DNA from: Aliivibrio sifiae
GTDB lineage: Bacteria > Pseudomonadota > Gammaproteobacteria > Enterobacterales > Vibrionaceae
DNA length: 64,000 bases
Assembly: GCF_002954715.1 (NCBI RefSeq)
Contig: NZ_MSCP01000001.1
Coordinates: 524,995-588,994 of the forward strand
Direction of reading: 5' to 3'
A program made the translations under genes and the position numbers. Below, in pieces: positions 49,227-60,423 of the stretch. The stretch's first letter is position 1, and every line of letters starts with the position of its first letter. The notes under the pieces are model-generated. The model was not told where the DNA came from, did not search any database, and saw only the letters and a program-made list of their open reading frames with translations.

Positions 49227-49338
49227 CTGCTTCACATATTTAAAAAAAGTCTCCATTTATGGTTAAATAACAACCGAATGGAGAATTGATAATAAAATTA
49301 GTTGACTATACTTGTAGAGTAAATAGTCTACTCGTAAA

Positions 49339-49354
49339 AGTGATAATGATCACT
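49339..49354 (+). promoter_or_regulatory. Candidate CRP site upstream of fadD
   Basis: AGTGATAATGATCACT is a perfect palindrome that matches the CRP core GTGA-N6-TCAC at all eight positions; the outermost T/A pair is swapped. It lies 55 nt before the fadD GTG. CRP control of fadD is known in E. coli. Confidence 0.6.
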
Positions 49355-49408
49355 GTTTTGAACTATTGCTAAAAGAGCAATAAGTCGCATATAGAATAGG
49401 AGAAAAGC

Positions 49409-51091
49409 GTGGATAAAGTTTGGCTTTCACGTTACCCAGAAGACGTACCAGCAGAAATAAACCCTGATCAATACAGCTCGTTAGTTGATATGTTTGAGCA
49501 ATCGGTTCATAAATATGCCGATCAACCAGCATTTATTAATATGGGTTCAGTAATGACATTTCGTAAGTTAGAAGAGCGCAGTCGTGCTTTTGCTGCTTAT
49601 TTACAAAATGAACTGAAACTGAAAAAAGGCGATCGCGTTGCTTTAATGATGCCAAACCTACTGCAATACCCAATTGCATTATTTGGTGTGCTGCGTGCAG
49701 GTATGGTAGCGGTAAATGTTAACCCACTTTATACTCCGCGAGAGTTAGAGCATCAATTAACAGACTCAGGTGCTGCGGCAATTGTTATTGTGTCAAACTT
49801 TGCTAGTACGCTAGAAGAGATTGTAGATAATACGCCAGTAAAACATGTAATTCTAACTAACTTAGGTGAACAACTTCCTCGTGCAAAAGGCACAATTGTT
49901 AACTTCGTTGTTAAGTACGTGAAAAAAATGGTGCCAAAATATGACCTGCCAGATGCGACATCAATGCGTAATGCATTACGTAAAGGTCGTAGAATGCAGT
50001 ACATTAAGCCATTTATTGATAGCCAAGACTTAGCCTTTCTGCAATACACTGGCGGTACTACAGGCGTAGCAAAAGGCGCAATGCTGACTCACCGTAATAT
50101 GATTGCTAACGTAATGCAGGCGAAAGGCGCTTACGGTCCAGTTCTAACTGAAGGTCGTGAGCTGATTGTAACGGCTTTGCCTCTTTATCATGTATTTGCA
50201 TTAACCGTAAACTGCTTATTGTTTATTGAAATGGGTGGTCGCAACCTATTAATCACGAATCCACGTGATATCCCTGGTTTCATTAAAGAACTACAGAAAT
50301 ACCCATTTACTGCAATTACTGGCGTAAATACGCTGTTTAATGCTCTAGTGAACAACGAAGATTTTCATGAGTTAGATTTCAGTAACCTTCGCCTATCTGT
50401 AGGTGGTGGAATGGCCGTGCAACGTGCCGTTGCTGAGAAATGGCAGCAGCATACTGGTTGTTACTTATTAGAGGGTTATGGCTTAACTGAGTGTTCGCCA
50501 CTGGTTGCTGCATACCCTCACAACCTAACGTCATACAATGGCTCAATTGGACTACCGGTTCCATCAACTGAAGTTCGAATGGTGGATGAAGAAGGTCATG
50601 TGGTTGCTAATGATCAAGTGGGTGAGCTGCAAGTGCGCGGTCCTCAAGTGATGAAAGGCTACTGGAATCGTTCTGAAGCAACGAAAGATATGATCACAGA
50701 AGACGGTTGGGTAAGCACAGGTGATATCGTTAAATTTGATGATGAAGGCTTCTTACATATCGTCGATCGTAAGAAAGACATGATTTTAGTCTCTGGTTTT
50801 AACGTATATCCAAATGAGATTGAAGATGTTGTTGCTCTGCACGGTAAAGTCTTAGAAGTTGCAGCAGTCGGTAAACCACACCCAACATCGGGTGAAGTGG
50901 TTCGAATTTGTGTAGTTAAGCGTGATCCAAGCCTTACTAAAGATGAACTTATAGCACACTGCCGTAAACACCTGACAGGTTATAAAATCCCTCGTATTGT
51001 TGAGTTCAGAGATGATCTTCCAAAAACAAACGTAGGTAAAATTTTGCGTCGTGAACTGCGAGATGAATATAAAGCAGAAGAAAATGCATAA
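49409..51091 (+). CDS. fadD: Long-chain acyl-CoA synthetase
   Basis: Activates imported long-chain fatty acids to acyl-CoA at the inner membrane, coupling uptake (FadL) to beta-oxidation. 560 residues of the AMP-forming adenylate family: P-loop-like [43 protein letters not shown] and the Lys motif [10 protein letters not shown]. It starts at a GTG with AGGAGAAAA upstream. Probably cAMP-CRP regulated (see the palindrome upstream). Confidence 0.96.
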   Translation: MDKVWLSRYPEDVPAEINPDQYSSLVDMFEQSVHKYADQPAFINMGSVMTFRKLEERSRAFAAYLQNELKLKKGDRVALMMPNLLQYPIALFGVLRAGMVAVNVNPLYTPRELEHQLTDSGAAAIVIVSNFASTLEEIVDNTPVKHVILTNLGEQLPRAKGTIVNFVVKYVKKMVPKYDLPDATSMRNALRKGRRMQYIKPFIDSQDLAFLQYTGGTTGVAKGAMLTHRNMIANVMQAKGAYGPVLTEGRELIVTALPLYHVFALTVNCLLFIEMGGRNLLITNPRDIPGFIKELQKYPFTAITGVNTLFNALVNNEDFHELDFSNLRLSVGGGMAVQRAVAEKWQQHTGCYLLEGYGLTECSPLVAAYPHNLTSYNGSIGLPVPSTEVRMVDEEGHVVANDQVGELQVRGPQVMKGYWNRSEATKDMITEDGWVSTGDIVKFDDEGFLHIVDRKKDMILVSGFNVYPNEIEDVVALHGKVLEVAAVGKPHPTSGEVVRICVVKRDPSLTKDELIAHCRKHLTGYKIPRIVEFRDDLPKTNVGKILRRELRDEYKAEENA

Positions 51092-51115
51092 TTTAGTTAC
51101 TATATAGAAACATGA

Positions 51116-51150
51116 TAATGCCAGCCTATGATCGCTGGCATTATTTTTAT
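51116..51150 (+). terminator. Intrinsic terminator of fadD
   Basis: Perfect 10-bp stem (51116-51125 with 51134-51143), 8-nt loop, then T5. Confidence 0.88.
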
Positions 51151-51171
51151 AATAAATATAAATAATAGAGA

Positions 51172-51209
51172 CAAGATAGCTTAGTTTTTTTAGAGGTTAA
51201 GCTATCTTG
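51172..51209 (+). repeat. Perfect hairpin with U7 loop in the rnd leader
   Basis: CAAGATAGCTTA (51172-51183) and its exact reverse complement (51198-51209) enclose a 14-nt loop with seven Ts. It lies 25 nt before the rnd start and has no T run behind it, so it is not a normal terminator. Confidence 0.7.
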
Positions 51210-51234
51210 CCTTATTCATTCTTAAGGAAGAATC

Positions 51235-52356
51235 GTGGAATTTGAAATCGTTACGCACAGTCAGCGTTTAGCTGAGATTTGCCAGCAAGCAAGTCATAAA
51301 CCTTTTTTAATGTTAGACACTGAGTTTGTACGTACGAGAACTTTGTATGCTCGTTTAGGTTTGATTCAAATGTTTGATGGTGAAACGTTGGCGCTAGTAG
51401 ATCCAGTTGAGATTGATGACTTAACACCACTTTGGGATTTACTGAAAGACAAAAGTGTAACTAAAGTACTTCATGCTTGTGGTGAAGATTTAGAAGTGTT
51501 TCAACATTATGCGGGTTGTATGCCAACCCCAATGATTGATACTCAAATTATGGCGGCATTTTTAGGTTATGGTCTATCAACAGGTTTTGCAAAACTTGTT
51601 TCTGATTACTTAGGCGTAGAGCTTGATAAAGGAGAATCTCGCACAGATTGGATGGCTCGTCCTTTATCTGATAAGCAATTGGACTATGCTGCAGCAGATG
51701 TACATTACTTATTCCCATTATTTGAAAAGCTACAAGCAGAATTAGCTCAGACAGAGTGGACTGACGCAGCATACCAAGAATCGACTCTTGCCGTAAGAAA
51801 ACGTGAAAAGCAACCGGATGCAGAGCAAGCGTATCGAGATATAAAGAATGCGTGGCAATTGAACCCTAAGCAATTAGCGATCTTAAAAATGGCTGCAAAA
51901 TGGCGTTTAGAAGAAGCAAGAAAACGTGATTTAGCGGTGAATTTTGTTGTTCATGAGCTGAGCTTATGGAAATTAGCGCGTTTTGGCTTACGCAGTAAAG
52001 AGCAAATGCTAAAAGAAGCTTTTGACCCAAGAGAAGTGCAGCGTCATGGTGGGAAGTTATTACGTTTTACCTACTTAGCTGATGATCTTCCTGCTGATGA
52101 GTATCCAGAAGTGATTACGCGCTTAATGGATTACCCAGGTTATAAACAAATATTTAAGTTATTAAAAGATGAAGTTAAAGAAGCTTCAGAAGAATCAGGT
52201 CTAATGCCTGAGTTTTTAGCGTCTAAAAAGCAACTAAACCAGTTATTATCTTGGAAGTGGAAAAAAGGGTGTGCACCAGAATGCAAGCCAGATGTTGTTC
52301 AAGGGTGGCGTGGTAAATTATTAGAGGCTCGTTTTATGTCGGTACTTGAGAAATAA
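51235..52356 (+). CDS. rnd: Ribonuclease D
   Basis: 3'-5' exoribonuclease trimming tRNA precursors and other small RNAs. 373 residues: DEDDy exonuclease domain with Asp28 and Glu30 in LDTEF, Asp in HACGEDLEVF and the Tyr-containing YAAADVHYLF, then the HRDC domains (about 210-290 and the C-terminal part). It starts at a GTG with AAGGAAGA upstream. It is preceded by fadD, as in E. coli. Confidence 0.96.
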   Translation: MEFEIVTHSQRLAEICQQASHKPFLMLDTEFVRTRTLYARLGLIQMFDGETLALVDPVEIDDLTPLWDLLKDKSVTKVLHACGEDLEVFQHYAGCMPTPMIDTQIMAAFLGYGLSTGFAKLVSDYLGVELDKGESRTDWMARPLSDKQLDYAAADVHYLFPLFEKLQAELAQTEWTDAAYQESTLAVRKREKQPDAEQAYRDIKNAWQLNPKQLAILKMAAKWRLEEARKRDLAVNFVVHELSLWKLARFGLRSKEQMLKEAFDPREVQRHGGKLLRFTYLADDLPADEYPEVITRLMDYPGYKQIFKLLKDEVKEASEESGLMPEFLASKKQLNQLLSWKWKKGCAPECKPDVVQGWRGKLLEARFMSVLEK

Positions 52357-52379
52357 TACCAAGCATATATGTTGATTAA

Positions 52380-52408
52380 AAAAGGGTGACTACGATAGTC
52401 ACCCTTTT
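52380..52408. terminator. Bidirectional terminator rnd/minE
   Basis: Perfect 13-bp stem (52380-52392 with 52396-52408), 3-nt loop, with A run to the left and T run on the right arm. Confidence 0.92.
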
Positions 52409-52433
52409 TAATATGCGATATCAATCATGGAGA

Positions 52434-52694
52434 TTAATGGTCATCTTCTGGCAGAGTCACATTCAGTTCTAATACTGATAAGTCTTCTTCTTTTTGTTCA
52501 AGAGACACCGTTACCATATCAGGACTTACGTTTACATATTTACTGATCACTTTAAGAATATCTTCTTTTAGTTGTGGTAAATATGAAGGAGCAGGGCCGC
52601 CATTTCGACGTTCTGCAACGATGATCTGTAGCCTTTCCTTAGCTATGTTAGCAGTGGCTTTTTTTTGTGGTCTGAAAAACTCTAGCAATGCCAT
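52434..52694 (-). CDS. minE: Cell division topological factor MinE
   Basis: Drives MinCD oscillation by stimulating MinD ATPase. 86 residues: N-terminal amphipathic membrane anchor [12 protein letters not shown], MinD-contact helix [13 protein letters not shown], then the dimerising beta domain. It starts 2 nt after minD. Last gene of minCDE. Confidence 0.97.
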   Translation of the reverse strand: MALLEFFRPQKKATANIAKERLQIIVAERRNGGPAPSYLPQLKEDILKVISKYVNVSPDMVTVSLEQKEEDLSVLELNVTLPEDDH

Positions 52695-52696
52695 GC

Positions 52697-53509
52697 TTAA
52701 CCTCCAAATAGTCGTTTAAAGATACCTTTCTTCTCTTCTTCTAAGAAGCGGAATGAAACTTCCTTGCCTAACAGACGGTCTACTGCATCTTGGTACGCAG
52801 AGCCTGCATTTGATTCTTCATCAAAAATAACTGGTACACCTTTATTTGATGCATTCAGTACAGATTGGCTTTCAGGGATAACCCCTAAAAGTGGAATGTT
52901 TAGAATTTCTTCTACATCACCCACACTTAACATTTCGCCTTGGTTTACACGAGCAGGGCAGTAACGAGTGAGTAATAAGTGTTGTTTTACTGGTTCAAGA
53001 GCATCTTCAGCACGGCGAGACTTAGAATCTAAGATACCAAGAATGCGGTCAGAATCTCGAACAGAAGAAACTTCAGGGTTTGTTGTGATAATTGCTTCGT
53101 CGGCAAAATACAATGCCATAAGAGCGCCAGCTTCAATACCCGCTGGAGAATCACAAATAATAAAATCAAAGTTCATAGCGATAAGTTCATCAAGAACTCG
53201 ACGTACACCATCTTTAGTTAGTGCGTCTTTATCACGAGTTTGAGAAGCTGGAAGGATAAATAAATTACCTACACGCTTATCTTTAATTAATGCTTGGTTT
53301 AGTGTTGCTTCGCCATTGATTACATTTACAAAATCATAAACAACGCGACGCTCACAACCCATGATTAAATCAAGGTTACGTAAACCAATATCAAAATCGA
53401 TTACTGCAGTTTTCTTGCCAGCCAGCGCAAGACCGGATGCAATAGCAGAACTAGAAGTAGTTTTACCTACGCCGCCCTTGCCTGAAGTCACAACGACAAT
53501 ACGTGCCAT
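52697..53509 (-). CDS. minD: Septum-site determining ATPase MinD
   Basis: Membrane-associated ATPase that recruits MinC to block polar division. 270 residues with deviant Walker [10 protein letters not shown] (10-18), switch regions [11 protein letters not shown] and CDSPAGIE, and the C-terminal amphipathic membrane-targeting helix [11 protein letters not shown]. Middle gene of minCDE. Confidence 0.98.
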   Translation of the reverse strand: MARIVVVTSGKGGVGKTTSSSAIASGLALAGKKTAVIDFDIGLRNLDLIMGCERRVVYDFVNVINGEATLNQALIKDKRVGNLFILPASQTRDKDALTKDGVRRVLDELIAMNFDFIICDSPAGIEAGALMALYFADEAIITTNPEVSSVRDSDRILGILDSKSRRAEDALEPVKQHLLLTRYCPARVNQGEMLSVGDVEEILNIPLLGVIPESQSVLNASNKGVPVIFDEESNAGSAYQDAVDRLLGKEVSFRFLEEEKKGIFKRLFGG

Positions 53510-53533
53510 TTTTATTATTCCTTTTCTGTTGTG

Positions 53534-54199
53534 CTATAACGTGAGGGTATCGATCTGAATACGGTCTTCGACCATAGTGATCATGACATTTTGATGCCAA
53601 TACTCTTTGTCAATTTGGTCGCTTAACCAATAATTACCTGCAATGGAAATCAGTTCAGCTTGTAAGTTTTTACAGAATACTTTTGCTTCTGTTTGTCCAC
53701 TTGCACCAGCAATCGCTCTGCCTCGCAAGGTTCCATGTATATGTATACTACCATCAGCAATAACTTCGGCCCCAGGACTTACATTATTTAAAATCACAAG
53801 ATCAGCATCTTTTGCATACACTTGTTGTCCTGAACGAATTGGTGTTTTTACTACCATCGTTGGTCGCATATTGGCTTTTTGTGTTACTTGTTGAGGTGTA
53901 AAAGAGGTCATCACAGCAAAACCAGCAGCGGTTGCTTGAGCCTGTTTGTTTTTATCTTTGCAGCCTGTGATCCCAACAGGGATCATACCAGTGCGTTCGA
54001 CACCAGATTTTAGATCAACAAAGTTAATTTCATTCGATACATTTTCAATATTGACAACAACGGGCGCAGAAGCAAAAAATGAAGGTGCTTGAGCTACTTT
54101 TTCTTCAAGCATACTTAGGGCTTTTGCGATGTCATCATTAGGTAAATGTAATACTGAAAGGGTGAAATTACTGCCCTTTAAATCGGCTGTTTTTGTCAT
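53534..54199 (-). CDS. minC: Septum-site determining protein MinC
   Basis: Inhibits FtsZ ring assembly away from midcell. 221 residues: an N-terminal FtsZ-inhibiting domain (about 1-100) and a C-terminal beta-helix that binds MinD (about 115-221), with the typical repeats [20 protein letters not shown] and [17 protein letters not shown]. First gene of the min operon; divergent from ycgL. Confidence 0.96.
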   Translation of the reverse strand: MTKTADLKGSNFTLSVLHLPNDDIAKALSMLEEKVAQAPSFFASAPVVVNIENVSNEINFVDLKSGVERTGMIPVGITGCKDKNKQAQATAAGFAVMTSFTPQQVTQKANMRPTMVVKTPIRSGQQVYAKDADLVILNNVSPGAEVIADGSIHIHGTLRGRAIAGASGQTEAKVFCKNLQAELISIAGNYWLSDQIDKEYWHQNVMITMVEDRIQIDTLTL

Positions 54200-54382
54200 G
54201 CTATTCTGTATCTTGATAAATTTAATACCACAAATCTGATACCATGTTATAGTCAGTTTGACCGCACAGCAAGTTATCTTATTGTCTTAAGTGTACTTTT
54301 TAGCAAGGCTCTCATCAAATAGACATTGATTGAATGTGTTAAGTTGAGAGCAGGATCAATCCTTTCAAAAATAGGTTATAAA

Positions 54383-54667
54383 ATGTTCTGTTCAGTTTAT
54401 AAAAGTACTAAAAAACAGGGTGCTTATCTTTATATTGAGAAAAAAGATGACTTTACTCCTGTTCCTAAAGAACTAATGGGTATGTTTGGTACTCCTACCA
54501 TGGTTATGGTGGTAAATTTAGCGGGTAGAACATTGGCTTCAGTTGATGTTGAAAAGGTGAAAACAGCAATAAAGGAAGAAGGTTTCTTTTTACAGCTTCC
54601 ACCACCGCCAGAAAATTTGCTTGAAAAATATAAAAAAGATAAAGCAGCACGAAAAGAGAGTGAATAA
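54383..54667 (+). CDS. ycgL: YcgL domain protein
   Basis: 94-residue protein of the YcgL family, small alpha/beta fold, found next to minC in gammaproteobacteria. It begins [18 protein letters not shown] longer frame starts at 54326, but the ATG at 54383 gives the family's start. The stop overlaps the start of the next gene. Role unknown. Confidence 0.92.
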   Translation: MFCSVYKSTKKQGAYLYIEKKDDFTPVPKELMGMFGTPTMVMVVNLAGRTLASVDVEKVKTAIKEEGFFLQLPPPPENLLEKYKKDKAARKESE

Positions 54668-55641
54668 TGAAGAAAAAATTACTGCTAGGGATAGTCAGTC
54701 TGCTCATGGCAACATCAGTTACAGCAAATACTCCAGAAGGGGAATTTCAGGATTATATTGTAGAATTAAAAAATGAAGCAAGAGAAATTGGAATTTCAGA
54801 ACCAATCCTTGAGCGTGCATTTAAAGATATTGCATTCAAAGAAAAAGCGGTCAAATCAGATCGTAATCAACCAGAAAAAAAATTAACGTTAGATGAGTAC
54901 ATTCCACGCGCTGTGCCGAAGTGGAAAATCAAACAAGCAAACGATTTATATCAAAAACACTATAAAGAATTGAACCGTATTGGAAACGAGTATGGCGTTC
55001 AACCTCGTTTTATTGTTGCATTATGGGGGGTTGAAAGTAACTTTGGTAAGTTAACTGGTGGATATAATGTGATAGAAGCATTGACGACGCTAGCTTATGA
55101 CGGTCGCCGTGAAGAATTTTTCAAAAAACAAACGATGGCCGCATTAACCATTTTACAGCAAGGTCATATTACGCCTGAAAACATGAAAGGTTCATGGGCC
55201 GGAGCAATGGGACAGTGTCAATTTATGCCGACGTCGTTTTTAGCTTATGCCGTTGATGGTAATGATGATGGGCGTAAAGATATTTGGACTACCGAAGCAG
55301 ATGTATTTGCTTCAGCTGCAAATTATTTAAAACAAGTGGGCTGGGATGATACTTATACTTGGGGTCGTCAAGTTCAATTACCTGAATCTTTGGATACAGA
55401 GAGCCTAAAAGGGTTGTCTGAAGAAAAAGGTAAGACGTTAGCTCAATGGCAAGAACTTGGTGTTCGTCGTCTGACTGGTAAAGCGTTACCTGATGTAGAT
55501 ATCGAAGCATGGTTGGTGCAACCCGATGACAAAGACGGCCGTGCTTACCTTGTTTACAATAATTACCAAGTCTTAATGGATTGGAACCGTTCGCATTACT
55601 TTGCGTTAGCGGTGAGCCATTTGGCAGATTCGATTAAGTAA
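54667..55641 (+). CDS. MltB-like lytic murein transglycosylase
   Basis: 324 residues. Signal peptide KKKLLLGIVSLLMATSVTANT with no lipobox Cys, so probably a soluble periplasmic enzyme. The catalytic domain shows ALWGVESNFGKLTGGYNV with the catalytic Glu, AMGQCQFMPTSFLAYAVDGN, and DGRKDIWTTEADVFASAANY, all typical of SLT family 3 (MltB). It overlaps the ycgL stop (TAATGA). Cleaves glycan strands with anhydro-MurNAc formation. Confidence 0.92.
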   Translation: MKKKLLLGIVSLLMATSVTANTPEGEFQDYIVELKNEAREIGISEPILERAFKDIAFKEKAVKSDRNQPEKKLTLDEYIPRAVPKWKIKQANDLYQKHYKELNRIGNEYGVQPRFIVALWGVESNFGKLTGGYNVIEALTTLAYDGRREEFFKKQTMAALTILQQGHITPENMKGSWAGAMGQCQFMPTSFLAYAVDGNDDGRKDIWTTEADVFASAANYLKQVGWDDTYTWGRQVQLPESLDTESLKGLSEEKGKTLAQWQELGVRRLTGKALPDVDIEAWLVQPDDKDGRAYLVYNNYQVLMDWNRSHYFALAVSHLADSIK

Positions 55642-55655
55642 CAGATAAGAGTTCA

Positions 55656-55744
55656 GATCGCTTCGCTTAAAGGATTCAGGGGAGTTTGCTGTGAGTTTAT
55701 CGCTTACAACGAACCCCCTGAAACCTGAAAGGGAGTTGGCGATC
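55656..55744. repeat. Large imperfect palindromic element 3
   Basis: Central imperfect stem about 25 bp long: 55671-55695 with about 55702-55726 (CAGGGG against CCCCTG, and GTGAG against CTTAC with G-U pairs). It is enclosed by a second pair GATCGC (55656-55661) and GCGATC (55739-55744). It lies between convergent genes and has no T tail, so it looks like a REP-type or other mobile palindromic unit rather than a terminator. Confidence 0.6.
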
Positions 55745-55770
55745 GACCTAGTCCCTATTCTTACTTTCTC

Positions 55771-57813
55771 TTAAATATCCAACGGTTTCCCTTTCAGTAA
55801 TCTTCTCACCCATAATCTCCCCGGATGCAAGCCTTCAAGTACTGAATTTGGTAATGGAATTGGGTCACCCATGATCTGTGATGCTAAGGTCTCTGCCAAT
55901 AATGGTGCAGAACTTAATCCTCTTGAACCTAAAGTCAGCATACAGAATAAACCTTCATAAACAGGAATATCTTTCGCTTCACGTAACCAGTGGCGTTTTT
56001 TATAGATATATTTATATTCTTCTTGCATATCTTCAAAGCGAACCACATTACCAAGAAATGGCAGATGATCACGACTGGCACAGCGAATACCTACACGGGC
56101 TTGATTACTTGATGTATCAGCTTCTTTTACCCAAGCTTCATTAGGGATGCATTTATGTAAGCGTTCGCCATTTTCAATTTGGTCAGACTCTTTAAACGCT
56201 AAGTCTAAATCACGACGATCATAACTCGCGCCAATACAGTGAGTTTGATGCTTAGTATTTTCAGGCGTTAAGTACCCGTCATAACACAGCACGGTTTTTA
56301 ATTGTTTTAATGATTCTGTTGTAGGGATATGACTTACCTGTCCACGAACGGGTGTTGCAGGGATGTCTTTAGTTTGTTCAAAATCAGTGAAGCGGTGTCC
56401 GTTTGCAACAACCACGGCCTGATGTTTATTTATTTTCTCACCAAGAATAAGGTTCCATTGCTTATCATCCATTTGAGTTAATTGAGTAACTTCAGCGTTA
56501 TTATTCAGAGTGAATAATGGATTTTTCGATAAGTGAGTAAAAAGACCACGAGTCAATTGTTTTGGGCATAACCAACCACCAAGAGGGTAATGTACGCTTT
56601 CCATATTGATTGGTAAGCCAACATGTTGAGCGGTTTCTTCTTTATTAAATGCAGTAACTAACTCATTAGGAAAATTCGCTGTTAGCATTTTATTGAGTTT
56701 ATTTTCTGATTTATCATCCCATTTTAGCTGTGTTACACCACACCAATCATGATCAAACTGGAACTGTTGTGCTACTTGGTCGATAAATTGGCGAGCGAAG
56801 ATAAAACCGGGAGCAAAGAAGCGAGACAGTGAATTATATTTCTCATTTAATAAAGGATATACCGCTCCTTGTTGGTTTCCTGAAGCACCTTGTGCCGCTT
56901 TTTCATCTTTGCAATATACGGTCACGCTAACACCACGACGAAGTAATGTTGTTGCTAGTGTCGCACTGGCAACACCACCACCAATGATAGCGACATCAGT
57001 AATATTTTCAGGAGTTGAACGGGCATACCAAACGGCGTGATTTGCTTTTGTTTTACGTTCAGTTAATGTGCCTGCGATCATTTCACGCTTATGGGCGAAA
57101 CCTTTGACTTTTTTCATCTCAAAGCCAGCTTCAATAAGGCCTCGTCGAACAAAACCCGCAGCAGTAAATGTCGCACATGTACAGTTTTCTTTAGCAAGGC
57201 TTGCCATATTATTAAACAAATCTTGATTCCACATTTCTGGGTTTTTACTTGGTGCAAAGCCATCTAAGAACCACGCATCAATCACACCATTATCGTCCAT
57301 CCAGATTTGTGGCATGCAATCTTTTATGTCACCAAACCAGAGATCGAGTGTTATCATGCCACCTTCCAGTACTAAACGATGACAGTCAGGCACAGCAGCA
57401 GGATAATGCTCTTGTAGCTGCTCCGCTAATTCGGCCAGTTCAGGCCACGCTTGATGTGCCTTAATTAAATCTGCTTTGGTCACTGGGAATTTTTCAAAAC
57501 TAACGAAATGAAGTTCTTTAAGTAGAGCATCAGGATTTTGTTCTCTAAAGGTTTTAAACCATTGCCACACGGCAAGAAAGTTTAATCCTGTACCAAATCC
57601 AGTTTCACCAATAACAAAACGACGTTGGTCATATTCTTGCCATCTTTGTGGTAGATGATTTTGTTGCAAGAAAACATATCGTGTTTCTTCTAACCCATTA
57701 TCGTTAGAAAAATAGACATCACCAAAATCATTAGAGACCGGCGTGCCAGACTCATTCCAATCAAGGACTGCATTTGTGATGCTGTTTTGTGGTAAAGTGT
57801 GGTTACGTGACAT
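55771..57813 (-). CDS. mnmC: Bifunctional tRNA mnm5s2U34 synthesis protein MnmC
   Basis: Completes 5-methylaminomethyl-2-thiouridine at wobble position 34. 680 residues: N-terminal SAM methyltransferase (MnmD part, about 1-250, with [15 protein letters not shown] and [17 protein letters not shown]) and C-terminal FAD oxidoreductase with the Rossmann motif [13 protein letters not shown] near 275. Full-length fusion as in E. coli. Often adjacent to and divergent from fabB, as here. Confidence 0.96.
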   Translation of the reverse strand: MSRNHTLPQNSITNAVLDWNESGTPVSNDFGDVYFSNDNGLEETRYVFLQQNHLPQRWQEYDQRRFVIGETGFGTGLNFLAVWQWFKTFREQNPDALLKELHFVSFEKFPVTKADLIKAHQAWPELAELAEQLQEHYPAAVPDCHRLVLEGGMITLDLWFGDIKDCMPQIWMDDNGVIDAWFLDGFAPSKNPEMWNQDLFNNMASLAKENCTCATFTAAGFVRRGLIEAGFEMKKVKGFAHKREMIAGTLTERKTKANHAVWYARSTPENITDVAIIGGGVASATLATTLLRRGVSVTVYCKDEKAAQGASGNQQGAVYPLLNEKYNSLSRFFAPGFIFARQFIDQVAQQFQFDHDWCGVTQLKWDDKSENKLNKMLTANFPNELVTAFNKEETAQHVGLPINMESVHYPLGGWLCPKQLTRGLFTHLSKNPLFTLNNNAEVTQLTQMDDKQWNLILGEKINKHQAVVVANGHRFTDFEQTKDIPATPVRGQVSHIPTTESLKQLKTVLCYDGYLTPENTKHQTHCIGASYDRRDLDLAFKESDQIENGERLHKCIPNEAWVKEADTSSNQARVGIRCASRDHLPFLGNVVRFEDMQEEYKYIYKKRHWLREAKDIPVYEGLFCMLTLGSRGLSSAPLLAETLASQIMGDPIPLPNSVLEGLHPGRLWVRRLLKGKPLDI

Positions 57814-57933
57814 AAATTTGTACCATTAAAGATAATCTACGTCGGATTTTAACGACTTATAGGAAAGCTGACCACTTTGTTGTGCTATCTTCGCTATTAT
57901 CTACCAAGATTTATGACTTATTAGGAAAGAATC

Positions 57934-59145
57934 ATGAAAAGAGCCGTAATTACAGGCATGGGCATTGTTTCAAGTATCGGTAACAATGCAGAAGAAGTAT
58001 TAGAGTCTCTGAAAGCTGGTAAATCAGGTATTAACTTCTCTGAACAGTTCGCTGAAAAGGGTCTGCGCAGTAATGTTTGGGGCGATTTGAAAATGAACCC
58101 TGCAGAACACATCGATCGCAAAAAAATGCGTTTCATGGGTGATGCGGCTGCGTTTGCTTACATTTCAATGGAGCAAGCAGTAGCAGATTCTGGCTTAACA
58201 GAAGATCAAGTTTCAAATGACCGTACAGGTATCGTTGCTGGTTCTGGTGGTGCATCATCACTAAACCAAGTAAATGCAGTAGATATCTTGCGTGAAAAAG
58301 GCGTTAAGCGTGTTGGTCCATATATGGTTCCACGTACAATGGCGTCTACGGTTTCTGCATGTCTTGCAACTCCGTTTAAAATTCGCGGTGTTAACTACTC
58401 GATGAGTTCTGCATGTGCAACTTCAGCACACTGTATTGGTCACGCAGTAGAGCTTATCCAATTAGGTAAACAAGACGTAATGTTTGCTGGTGGTGGTGAA
58501 GAGCTAGATTGGTCATTAACGATGATGTTTGATGCGATGGGCGCACTATCATCGAAATACAATGACACACCAGAAAAAGCATCTCGTACTTACGATGCCG
58601 ATCGTGACGGTTTCGTTATCTCTGGTGGCGGCGGTATGGTTGTTATCGAAGAACTTGAACACGCACTTGCTCGTGGCGCTAAAATCTACGGTGAAATCGT
58701 AGGTTACGGTGCAACATCAGATGGCTACGATATGGTAGCACCGTCAGGTGAAGGCGCAGTTCGTTGTATGAAGATGGCAATGCAAAATGTAGACAGCGTT
58801 GATTACGTGAATACTCACGGTACATCAACACCTGTTGGTGATGCAAAAGAGCTAGGTGCTATCCAAGAAGTATTTGGTGCGAACAGCCCAGCAATCTCTG
58901 CAACTAAAGCAATGACAGGCCACGCACTAGGTGCCGCTGGTGTTCATGAAGCTATTTACTCAACGCTAATGCTAGAGCACGGTTTTATCGCGCCAAGCAT
59001 CAACGTTGAAACATTAGATCCTGCAGCTGAAGGTCTTGATATCGTTACTGAAAAACGTGATCAAAAACTAACAACTGTTATGTCTAACAGCTTTGGCTTT
59101 GGTGGCACAAACGCAACGCTAGTAATTAAGAAATACGAAGCGTAA
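57934..59145 (+). CDS. fabB: 3-oxoacyl-ACP synthase I (KAS I)
   Basis: Condensing enzyme needed for elongating unsaturated chains after FabA. 403 residues with the triad Cys161 (SSACATSAH), His in [10 protein letters not shown] and His in [19 protein letters not shown] near the end. The gene neighbour mnmC is the same as in E. coli. AGGAAAG precedes the ATG. I saw no convincing FabR or FadR operator. Confidence 0.97.
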   Translation: MKRAVITGMGIVSSIGNNAEEVLESLKAGKSGINFSEQFAEKGLRSNVWGDLKMNPAEHIDRKKMRFMGDAAAFAYISMEQAVADSGLTEDQVSNDRTGIVAGSGGASSLNQVNAVDILREKGVKRVGPYMVPRTMASTVSACLATPFKIRGVNYSMSSACATSAHCIGHAVELIQLGKQDVMFAGGGEELDWSLTMMFDAMGALSSKYNDTPEKASRTYDADRDGFVISGGGGMVVIEELEHALARGAKIYGEIVGYGATSDGYDMVAPSGEGAVRCMKMAMQNVDSVDYVNTHGTSTPVGDAKELGAIQEVFGANSPAISATKAMTGHALGAAGVHEAIYSTLMLEHGFIAPSINVETLDPAAEGLDIVTEKRDQKLTTVMSNSFGFGGTNATLVIKKYEA

Positions 59146-59169
59146 TATTTGCGTAAAGCATAAGTAATA

Positions 59170-59203
59170 AAAACCCAGTTAATTCAATTGACTGGGTTTT
59201 TTT
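59170..59203 (+). terminator. Intrinsic terminator of fabB
   Basis: AAAACCCAGT/ACTGGGTTTT stem (59170-59179 with 59191-59200), followed by T7. Confidence 0.88.
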
Positions 59204-59292
59204 ATATCTATTTTTTATGACGATACTGATGTTGCTTAATAGAGCGCAGTGATACACTGAATTTATAAACCTAAAGGACAGGTATTGAAAAT

Positions 59293-60423
59293 ATGAAAAT
59301 ATTGATTGATGAAAATATGCCTTATGCGGCCGATCTCTTTAGTGAATTAGGTGAGGTTATCGCTAAGTCTGGGCGAACGTTAACTGCTGATGATTTAATT
59401 GATGTTGATGCGTTAATGATCCGCTCTGTGACTAAAGTGAATGCGGAGTTATTAAGTAAAGCCAATAAACTGAAATTTGTTGGTACAGCAACCGCAGGTA
59501 TGGATCATGTTGATCAGGTTTTATTAAAAGATAAAGGAATTTATTTTACAGCCGCGCCTGGTTGTAACAAAGTAGGTGTTGCTGAATACGTACTAAGTTG
59601 CATTATGGTATTGGCTCAGCAGCATGGTTTTTCTATCTTTGATAAAACATTTGGGATTATTGGTGCGGGGCAGGTTGGTTCTTATCTTGCACAATGCCTA
59701 GGTGCATTAGACATTTCTTATTTATTGAATGATCCGATTAAAGAGCAAGAAGGAGATACTCGTGCATTTGTTTCTTTAGATAAGCTATTGGAACATTCAG
59801 ACGTTATTACTCTTCATACACCAATTACCCAAGATGGTGAATTTCCAACTCATCATCTTATCGATAAAACTCAATTATCAGTACTTCGAGATAATCAAAT
59901 CTTAATTAATGCAGCTCGTGGGCCAGTTGTTGATAATCAAGCATTAAAACAGCGTCTATTAAAGCAAGACGGTTTTAAAGCGGTATTAGATGTTTTCGAG
60001 TTTGAGCCGCAAGTAGATATGGATTTATTGCCATTACTCTCTTTTGCAACGCCACATATTGCAGGCTATGGTTTAGAGGGGAAAGCTCGTGGTACGACGA
60101 TGATCTTTAACTCTTATTGTGAGTTTTTAAATCGCGAAGAACGAGCAGATCCACAGAGTTTATTGCCAGTAGCCCCAATCCCTAATGTGACACTAAATCA
60201 GCAATGGGATCATTCAACACTGCACAATTTGATTCAGTTAGTCTATGATGTGCGAAAAGATGATGCCGTATTTAGAAAAGAGATCTCAACTGTCGGCGCA
60301 TTTGATAAAATGCGTAAGGATTATTGGGATAGAAGAGAATACAGTGCTATCACGATCACTGGCGATAAAAACTGTGGTCTTACCCCGTTACAACAACTTG
60401 GATTTACAATCGAGGAAGTCTAA
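59293..60423 (+). CDS. pdxB: Erythronate-4-phosphate dehydrogenase
   Basis: Second step of the DXP-dependent pyridoxal-phosphate pathway. 376 residues, D-2-hydroxyacid dehydrogenase fold: [14 protein letters not shown] motif [13 protein letters not shown], and catalytic Arg, Glu and His in [15 protein letters not shown] and [16 protein letters not shown]. The C-terminal ~95-residue PdxB dimer domain is present. The stop overlaps the asd start. Confidence 0.96.
   Translation: MKILIDENMPYAADLFSELGEVIAKSGRTLTADDLIDVDALMIRSVTKVNAELLSKANKLKFVGTATAGMDHVDQVLLKDKGIYFTAAPGCNKVGVAEYVLSCIMVLAQQHGFSIFDKTFGIIGAGQVGSYLAQCLGALDISYLLNDPIKEQEGDTRAFVSLDKLLEHSDVITLHTPITQDGEFPTHHLIDKTQLSVLRDNQILINAARGPVVDNQALKQRLLKQDGFKAVLDVFEFEPQVDMDLLPLLSFATPHIAGYGLEGKARGTTMIFNSYCEFLNREERADPQSLLPVAPIPNVTLNQQWDHSTLHNLIQLVYDVRKDDAVFRKEISTVGAFDKMRKDYWDRREYSAITITGDKNCGLTPLQQLGFTIEEV

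Noticed and set aside
49251..49283. Terminator after the hydrolase before fadD
   Set aside because: A 7-bp stem with a long loop and no T run; too weak to call.
55656..55744. Integron attC site
   Set aside because: The palindrome lacks the core-site sequences GTTRRRY/RYYYAAC in the right places, and no cassette array or integrase is near.
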